DNA of 64,000 bases from Diphasiastrum complanatum (Eukaryota > Streptophyta > Lycopodiopsida > Lycopodiales > Lycopodiaceae). Position numbers and translations under genes: made by a program. Positions 57,185 through 64,000 of the stretch are shown in pieces. Numbering within the stretch: position 1 is the first letter of the stretch; every line of letters starts with the position of its first letter. The notes under the pieces are model-generated. The model did not search any database, was not told where the DNA came from, and saw nothing but the letters and a program-made list of their open reading frames with translations. The stretch spans positions 45,182,338 through 45,246,337 of the forward strand of contig CM055093.1 in the NCBI GenBank assembly GCA_029204225.1, in the 5' to 3' direction.

Positions 57185-58888
57185 CTATACAACTAAGTAA
57201 GAGTCATGGTAGGAAACATCATCCGAATATGTGTCTGACTGTAGATCCCAAGGGTCTGCAGATGAATTGGAACCGTAGAGAACCATACGTCGTGGTGTGG
57301 CCCTGGCTCTGCTGCATGCTCTGGATCTGGATCCTCTCCCTCCCCCTGCCTCTACCTCTACCTCTACCTCTCTCCCCTCCTCTAGGTCCCATCTGGCTGC
57401 CCCCATCCCTGTGCCTACTCCGTCATGTCTGTGTGTCAAGTGGCTATGATCCTATGCCCTAGGATGGCCCTACCCACTATGATGATGTCTGGCCGATGGC
57501 TGCCTGTGATGCACTACTCCTGTCTACAAAAAGAGAACTCAGCCCCCCCCTCCCAGAACCTCTAGGTCTCCCTCTAGGCCTACATGCAAGAATGATTGGC
57601 TCCTCCTCTGTCTCCACATTAGGGTCCACCAGCAATAACCAGGTCATCTCCTTGTGCCTCCCCCCCATCTCCTCATCCTCCTCTGTATCCTTCTCAACTC
57701 ACTCATCCTCCTCCTCATAGTCAGCCCTGAGCTCCTCTCCACCCTCTGAGCCTTCATCATCTCTCTTCTTAGCCCTATCCCTCCACCTCTCTGACCTCCT
57801 CTGCCGCTGTAAAGCCCGTGCGTTAGCTTGTGCCTGTTTGTAGAACTCTCTATGGATCTCATCATCCGTCTCCTCTTGCGTGGGTGGTGCCTGAGGAGCA
57901 GTAGCTACCGAACCCACCAAGCAAGTGTCAAGGTTCACCTACAACCAAAAATAATACATTGTTGTCAGACAAGTATTTTGCAATTCACTACATATTTTGA
58001 AAGTCAATTTGTCAAAGCATAACAAGAAACAAGGGATAATGATGTGACTCACCTCAAGCATCTGGCCCTCTCCTCACATGTGCCTCAGCATACGACCGTT
58101 GGTGTTCACAAACAACAACCGGCTACACTACTCGATGGATAGTCTGTTCCTCTTCTACATGTGATACAAGGCCCAGGTGTTCCAATTCCGCTCGCAAGCT
58201 CCAACTGAATAGTCCTGTGCAAGAACTCTCTCAGCCAATTATCGCAGGTCACTTGTGCTGCTCCCATGGATGCTCTTGTGGATGCACCACCATGTAACGG
58301 GCCTCAACTGATCCTGCCTTCGCCGACTCTGATCTCCATCGAAAGGAAACTGGAAGCGCTCAAATGTGAGCAGTTGGCATGCAATGTTAGCTAGCATCGG
58401 ACCTGTTGGCAGAAGAAAAAACATGGCACGTGTAAGTCCTTTCGAATTCACACCCTAGCAATGAATACACTACTGTAGTAACACTACTATCAAGCGATTT
58501 CTCACACGTACCTGGTCCGAGCCATACGTGCTCTATGTACTCCACCCATCCCCGGTGCAGCTCCGAATCGTCCCTCCCCTCTCCCCGGGCAGAGTGCCAC
58601 AAGGGGTGCAACATGCGGGCTATGGCGTGGATGGGTCAGTGGAAGAAGTCTTCGAGATCTCGTCCCTCCTGCGATAGACAAACTACAATAACAATGCATC
58701 GTAGCATAAAGGAAACACATCAAACTTGAGTGAGAAACAACAAACTAGACACTGAAGAGTCATACCTATGCTCATCCAAGGGTGACTTAGAATGGCCTTG
58801 TCGATGTGGTCCATAAACTCGTAAATGAGACCGAGAGTGCACCCCTCACGGTCTACCAAGCACAGCACTCTGAAAATGGGCAAAAGGA
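57185..58888 (-). pseudogene. hAT superfamily transposase, C-terminal exons
   Basis: Four exons with GT-AG introns read on the - strand: 58888-58766 (LCLVDREGCTLGLIYEFMD), 58668-58512 (ARMLHPLWHSA, WVEYIEHVWLGP), 58402-58053 and 57938 to about 57185. Exon 3 holds the hAT C-terminal dimerisation signature: RPVTWWCIH, SSTSDLR, LAERVLAQDYSVGACERNW, ALYHM and KRNRLSIEQCSRLLFVNTNGR. Exon 4 is Arg/Glu-rich and acidic. TGA or TAG stops interrupt exons 2 and 3 and the last exon shifts frame, so it is a pseudogene. The N-terminal part (BED zinc finger and catalytic Asp) is lost at 58889, where a copia LTR begins. Confidence 0.85.
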
Positions 58889-59538
58889 TGTAAAAGATTT
58901 CAGATCCGTAAGATCCAATCTACTTGAATGATCTTTGGTTAGAAAGAGAAATACAATACCAATCTCACCAATGTAGAAAAATCAGTATCTACACACAAAA
59001 TGAGATGCAAACACCAATAGAGCTTGATCAAACTTGAATGAAATGAAAAGTAGCTATTGTTGTCCGTACAAAACCAGCAAGCTACTGTATTTCACACATG
59101 TGGATCCAAAAATAACAAATATAGATCATTCTACACATAGAATTGCAAGCAATCACCAAGATAGTGCACCAATGGATAGTAGAACCCAAGAGGACCATGT
59201 ATAAGCATGAAATGAGATAGATAAGAGAGAAGATTATTCTCTCCATGCGTTACATCCTTTTATAGCAGGTCCAAATCCTATTTGGCCACTTGGCTTTCCC
59301 ACCAAAATGCTAACCCTACTAATTTTGGGTCTAGATTCATTGTACCCAACTATTCAAATTTGAATCTACTCCAACTCGCATTCCAACTTTCCCACACTTT
59401 CAAAAAGTGTTTATTCAAATAAAATTTAGACTAATGAACTTTAAAAAGTCAACCTCTAAGTCTAAAACAAGTTTTGCCATCAATATGCCAAATATGGAAA
59501 TATAGTAAAATGTGATGAAACTAGTTGAATCTTTCACA
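58889..59538 (-). mobile_element. 3' LTR of copia element with captured sequence
   Basis: The 650-bp LTR starts on the - strand TGTGAAAGATTCAAC (59538), next to the purine tract gaagagggag. It ends CTTTTACA at 58889 (expected CTTTCACA). The 5' LTR starts at 63682 and differs by many substitutions and indels, so the insertion is not young. TATA is in TGCTATAAAAGG (about 59258-59266 complement), and the ACATGTGTGAAATACAG palindrome module is at about 59086-59102. Confidence 0.85.
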
Positions 59539-59760
59539 CTCCCTCTTCAACTAGTTTTAGCATAGACTTTGATAACACTCCAAGTGAAGTCCTATGCTTC
59601 ATGAACAAGTCTTTTCCCAATGCTTTGGTGAAGATATCAGCTACACATTCCCTTGAAGACACATGTTGAAGCTCCACCTCCTTTGCAATGACTTGCTCCC
59701 TCACAAAATGTTGTTGCACCTCAATATGCTTGCTTCTAGCATAGTTTTTGACAATAGAAC
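59534..59760 (-). pseudogene. Copia RNase H tail
   Basis: YARSKHIEVQQHFVREQVI, then VADIFTKALGKDLF and EEGV with the stop in the LTR, is the standard end of this copia family. Upstream of YARSKH the expected RNase H core is absent and unrelated sequence begins. Confidence 0.85.
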
Positions 59761-60635
59761 TTTGATCCATCATAAGAATGATCTTCTTCCTGAGGATAGA
59801 CCTCCTTTCAATGACCATGTAATGCTCAAAATAGAAACAACCATAATTGACATAGAGAATAGTGTCCACTTGGGATGCTTCACTATTTCTTACATCAATT
59901 TTACATATCAAGATGTAACTAGAACATGAAAAATCAAATAGAATGTAAATGAAATGAGTCCACCATGCTTGCAACTCTGAACTCTCTGGAGAAATACAGC
60001 AAACAAACAATAAATGTGAGTGATCAACTTTTTCTTGCATGTCTCCTCCTCCTTTGTCCTTTGTTGCCTTGTATCCACCATGATACTTCATGAATGAGTC
60101 TTCATCTCCATCTTCCAATAAGATGCCATCATCACTTGATGACTTTAACATGAATGAGTGACATAATGAACCTCCAATAGCTTCATTTCCATCAGCAAAA
60201 TTAGCCAAGAATGCCAGTACAAATCCAACATCAAAAGAATGCTCACCAATTTACCATATCTTGACAATTTGCACACATCCACATGAAAATGCTCAAACAT
60301 GAGATAGAACAAGTAAAGTAGACTTGAAAAACACTTTCTTGCTGCTCCTTTGACCTTACTTGAGTCTTCAATACTCTACAAAAACAGATCCAAAACATCT
60401 TTGCCAATTACCTCTCCTTTGATGCTCTTGACTAGCTCCAAATTGCCACCTTCCCTTTTGACTAGTTAAAGTGCTGTGAGATCAACTTCTTGATCATCAA
60501 CTTGACCATCAAAGTTGAACAAAATTTGTATTCCAGATTCATTCCTTGATTTTACAGCAAGATAACATCCATCCGCTTGCATAGCACCATCTACACAAGA
60601 AGATCCTCCAAAAGATGTTCCACTCTTCATATCAA
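59761..60635 (-). other. Foreign sequence replacing RT and RNase H core
   Basis: In the intact relative, the residues AMDLE are followed by about 400 codons of RT and RNase H. Here AMDLE is followed by IDMKSGTSFGGSSCVDGAMQ and further gene-like sequence with no RT motif, over about 875 bases. Parts are open in frame with the polyprotein: 60635-60466, and 60208-59761 in frame with the RNase H tail, with NFADGNEAIGGSLCHSF and DGDEDSFMKYHGGYKATKD. A piece around 60490-60380 (EVDLTAL, LVKREGG) is faintly like an ARID domain, but this is weak. It is probably a host transcript fragment taken up during reverse transcription. Confidence 0.6.
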
Positions 60636-62475
60636 TCTCAAGATCCATTGCTTGGATCCACTCCTCTTCTTTCCTTGCTTGATCTACACTTGTAGGCTCA
60701 TCCAAAGAGGTTAGGAAAACAACATAATTTCCAAAAACTACTTGCTTACCCTTTTGATCATATGTGAGCCTTGAAGGTACTTGTCTTTCTCTTGATGTTC
60801 TCCTTGGCTTTTGACTTGATGAAGGTCCATCATCACCACCATCCAAAGTAGGATCCTTCTCATCAAAATCAAGAATGTTAGATCCATCCACTCTACCATC
60901 AATCATGCTTGAAGACACCTTTGGAATGTTCCCCTCATAAAAAATGACATCTTTACCAACAATCACTTTGTTAGTAGAAGGAATGTAAACCTTGTAGGCT
61001 TTACTCACCTCACTATATCCAGCAAAAATGCCTCTTCTTGAAGATGGATCCTCCTTGCTCCTATCATCAAAAGTAATGTTGACATAGCATGTGCATCCAA
61101 AGGTTCTTAGAAAGTTGACACTCAGTCTCCTCTTGAATAGCATCTCAAAAGGTGTCCTTCCATCCAAAATAGCACTCGGCCACCTATTACATAAGAAATT
61201 GGCACACAACAAAGCTTGATCCCAAAATGGTTTGTCAAGATTAGCACTTAACCTCATAGCTTTAGCACATGCACATAAAGTCCTAATCTTCCTTTCAGCC
61301 ACTCCATTTTGTTGTGGGGTCCTTGATGTTGTATACTCCCTCTTGATCCCATGCTCATCACAAAAGGCCTTGAACTTGTTAGATATGTACTCACCACCAT
61401 TGTCACCTCTCAAGCACTTGATCTTTGTGGGAAAGTGGTTCTCCCTTGCATTCTTGAACTTGACAAAGACATCATACACTTCATCATTGCTCTTTATTAT
61501 ATAGATCCAACAAAATCTACTAAAATCATCAATGAATGTTACATACATTTTAGCTCCACTATTGCTAATTGTAGTAAATCCATGAATATCCGAATGTACA
61601 ACTTGAAAAGGCTTTGTAGATCTAGAAATACATCTAGTATAAGGTAGTCTATGTGACTTAGACAAAGCACAAGACTCACAAACATGCTTGACATTACTTA
61701 AGGAACTTGGAAGACCAATCACAACCTTCTTCCTTGCCATTACCTCCAATGACTTGAAGTTGAGGTGTCCCATCCTTTTGTGCCAAACCTCTTGAATAGA
61801 AATTTGGTCCCTTGCAACACATCCAACTTGGTTAGCAATAGCACAAGCATCTAGTTTGAACAACTTCCCTTGTCTTTTACCTTTTCCAATCAAGACATCC
61901 TTTTTTTTTATCAAACAAGCATCTCCATCAAACTCCACCTTGAGGCCTTTACTTAGCATTTGGCTCACACTAAGCAAATTCTTGGTAATAGATGGAATAA
62001 ACAAGACATCCTCCAAATGAACATTCCTATTTGTAGAGAGAGAAATAGGAATTGTGCCAATCCCTTTGATTGCACACTCACCATCATTGGTCGTGTAGAT
62101 CACCCTCTTGTCATCTCCATATGCCAACAAAGAAGTGAAGTACTCTTTGTGAAAGGTCATGTGTGAACTTGCTCCACTATCAATCCACCAAGGACCTAGA
62201 TCATTAGCAAGCATATATGAAGACATCACAAAAGCATCATCATTTGCATCTTGTACATCCAAACCATCCTCATGAAGAGTAAGATTAGCTTGATTGTCTC
62301 CTTGATCTCTCTTTTTCTTGTAGCACTCACTTGCAAAGTGTCCTTTGATGCCACAATAGAAGCACTTGAACTTGGATCTATCCTTCTTTTTGCCAGTTGA
62401 ATAAGCATCCACTTGATCTTGTCCTTTATACCACTTACTTTTGGTTTTGCCCTTGAATTTGCTTTTTGAGAACAT
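60636..62475 (-). pseudogene. Copia protease and integrase
   Basis: An open frame runs from the Gag end with zinc knuckle CFYCGIKGHFASEC through protease WWIDSGASSHMTFHKEYF, the HHCC module (VWHKRMGHLNFKSL ... CESCALSK) and integrase with HSDIHG, RGDNGGEY and NGVAERKIR (D, D, E). It then runs through the C-terminal region and linker (RRTSRERQVPSRLTYDQKGK) to EEEWIQAMDLE. It stays open into the captured sequence to 60466. All integrase acidic residues are kept. Confidence 0.9.
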
Positions 62476-63086
62476 AACATCCTCTTGAAGTGTCGATGTA
62501 GATCCACCTTTGTTTGAAGCCTATATTCCTCATTGATCAAGATCTCTTGAAGATCCATCAAACTTGGCAAAGTATTTTGAATAGCAATACTTTAAAAAAT
62601 GTTAGCATGAGCATCCAACAAGCCATTAAGAATCACTTGAATAAGCTCTCCTTCCTTAATGCTTTCATCTGTGCAAGCTAACACATCATTCAATGCTTTC
62701 ATTCTCAAAACAAAAGTACTTGGACTTTCTTCATTATTTTGCAAACAAGAAAATATTTGCCTTCTTAGAGTCAACATTCTAGAAGTAGGCTTGGATTCAT
62801 AAAGCTTCTTCAATGAATTCCAAGCTTCCAAAGATGATGTGCACTTACCAACTTCCTTGAGAAGTTCATTGGTAACATTCATCTTTATCATGTGTAGAGC
62901 CTTTTTGGCCCTCTTGTCATACCTCACTTGATCTTGTTGTGTTGCTGGTCTCTCCTCCAAACCTACAACAATATCCAAAACATCATTCATCTCAAGAAGT
63001 GACTCCATCCTCACTTTCCACGATGAATAATTACTTGAGGTAAGCCTATCATTGGTTTCCAACATGACTCCAATTGAGGTTGCCAT
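62476..63086 (-). pseudogene. Copia gag, N-terminal part
   Basis: Gag starts at ATG 63086 (ATSIGVMLETNDRLTSSNYSSWK). It is open to a stop at 62592 after LLDAHANIF and shifts frame before reaching the zinc-knuckle frame at 62475. Length and sequence are otherwise normal and close to the Gag at 28835. Confidence 0.9.
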
Positions 63087-63669
63087 GTAGTAATGATTTG
63101 ATCTTCTCTTTCAACCTGTTTCAATGCACAAATCACTCCTTTGAACAACAACAATTGCTTCAAAATAAATCACCAAGATTTGAAACTATCTCCAAATTTT
63201 CTTCTAGCACTTATCAAGCAAATCAACACATAGAATCATGGAATCTTGATCAACCTATGATCTATCCTCAATCTAATGACTTTTGCCACTTCCTAAGATT
63301 GAAACAAACTCAAATGAAGTCCAACAACCTCACTATCTAGATATCTAATTAAAATTAGGGTTTTGACAAAATCACAAAAAATTGACTACTCCAATCTGCA
63401 TGCAAATGTTGAAAATTTGATATGCAATCTATAAGCCACCACTTAGGCTGATCCAATGATCTAAAAATCGGCCAAATCCAATATGTGAATTCAAAAATTG
63501 GAATTTATTAAGATATTGACATATATAGTATTTTGATCTACAAAAGATCCAATCTACAAAAGCAAAAAATCCGATTTTGGTGTAGAATCCTCTCTAGCAT
63601 GCTCTAGACTTGATATCTTTACCAAATCATTGATAGATTTGATTTCCTCCTTCATAACCTGAAACGCAA
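63087..63669 (-). mobile_element. Untranslated leader of copia element
   Basis: About 580 bases between the primer-binding site and gag. No coding frame is supported. Confidence 0.6.
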
Positions 63670-63681
63670 GCTCTGATACCA
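63670..63681 (-). promoter_or_regulatory. Primer-binding site (tRNA-iMet)
   Basis: The - strand reads TGGTATCAGAGC, a perfect copia PBS directly next to the 5' LTR. Confidence 0.95.
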
Positions 63682-64000
63682 TGTGAAAGATTTCATATCC
63701 TTAAGATCCAATCTACTTGAATGATCTTTGGTTAGAAAGAAAAATACACTACCAATCTCACCAATGTAGAAAAATCAGCATCTACACACAAAATGCCAAT
63801 AGAACTTGATCAAACTTGAATGAAATGAAAATTTACTGTTTCTTTCCATACAAAACTAGCAAGCTACTGTATTTCACAGTGTGAATCCAAAAATAACAAA
63901 TATAGATCATTCTACACATAGAATTGCAAGGAATCACCAAGATAGTGCTCCAATGGATAGTAGAACCCAAGAGAACCATGTATAAGCATGAAATGAGATA
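63682..64000 (-). mobile_element. 5' LTR of copia element, partial
   Basis: It starts (in + order) TGTGAAAGATTTC and matches the LTR at 58889 until the window ends, about half its length. A palindrome copy (TTTCACAGTGTGAA, 63872-63885) follows CTACTGTA. Confidence 0.9.

Noticed and set aside
57169-57462. + strand ORF with a Pro-Leu repeat that looks like a membrane segment
   Set aside because: It is antisense to the Arg/Glu-rich last exon of the hAT transposase; the leucine/proline run is the complement of a GAGGTA repeat.

Overview
The window is nuclear DNA of a land plant with a large, repeat-rich genome. It is AT-rich, has no bacterial-style gene spacing, and is almost entirely nested or broken LTR retrotransposons of the Ty1/copia and Ty3/gypsy types. 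Predicted introns are GT-AG, and the copia primer-binding sites match initiator tRNA-Met. The species cannot be read from the sequence; gymnosperms and ferns are plausible because of this density of old and young elements. No tRNA, rRNA, CRISPR or intact single-copy host gene was recognised.

Layout. 1-1826: the 3' half of a copia element and its LTR. 3238-12187: one copia element split by an apparent inversion of about 6 kb. Its 3' half (RNase H, LTR) lies on the + strand at 3238-3879 and its 5' half (LTR, PBS, integrase, RT) on the - strand at 9285-12182, and the same 5-bp target duplication flanks both outer ends. Inside the inverted block are an LTR with a minisatellite, a decayed gypsy element and a copia gag fragment. 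14517-15218: a solo LTR. 18719-20260: a gypsy gag remnant (+). 20354-22745: a copia derivative (-) that lost integrase and polymerase. 23520-38939: a large non-chromovirus, Athila/Tat-like gypsy element (-) with an extra 3' ORF. It is interrupted by a complete, apparently very recent copia element (27573-33433) with identical LTRs, an ATTTT duplication and one open 1316-codon polyprotein.

38940-46663: copia remnants, one carrying a MITE-like insertion, nested in another copia fragment. 46664-50190: two more copia remnants (-). 50463-53912: a decayed six-exon gene, not a retrotransposon, with a ParB/sulfiredoxin-like core. Its predicted introns hold about ten copies of a 15-bp palindrome. 54785-56166: an LTR split by a copia integrase fragment and a (GA)n tract. 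57185-58888: a hAT transposase pseudogene (-) with introns, cut by the LTR of a copia element (58889 to beyond the window end) in which RT and most of RNase H are replaced by unrelated, gene-like sequence.

Most candidate biology is therefore selfish DNA. The strongest non-routine signals are the ParB-like gene with its intronic palindromes, the sequence captured by a copia element, the inversion proven by matching target duplications, and a recurrent CACACGTGTG-type palindrome placed at similar positions in several different LTR families.
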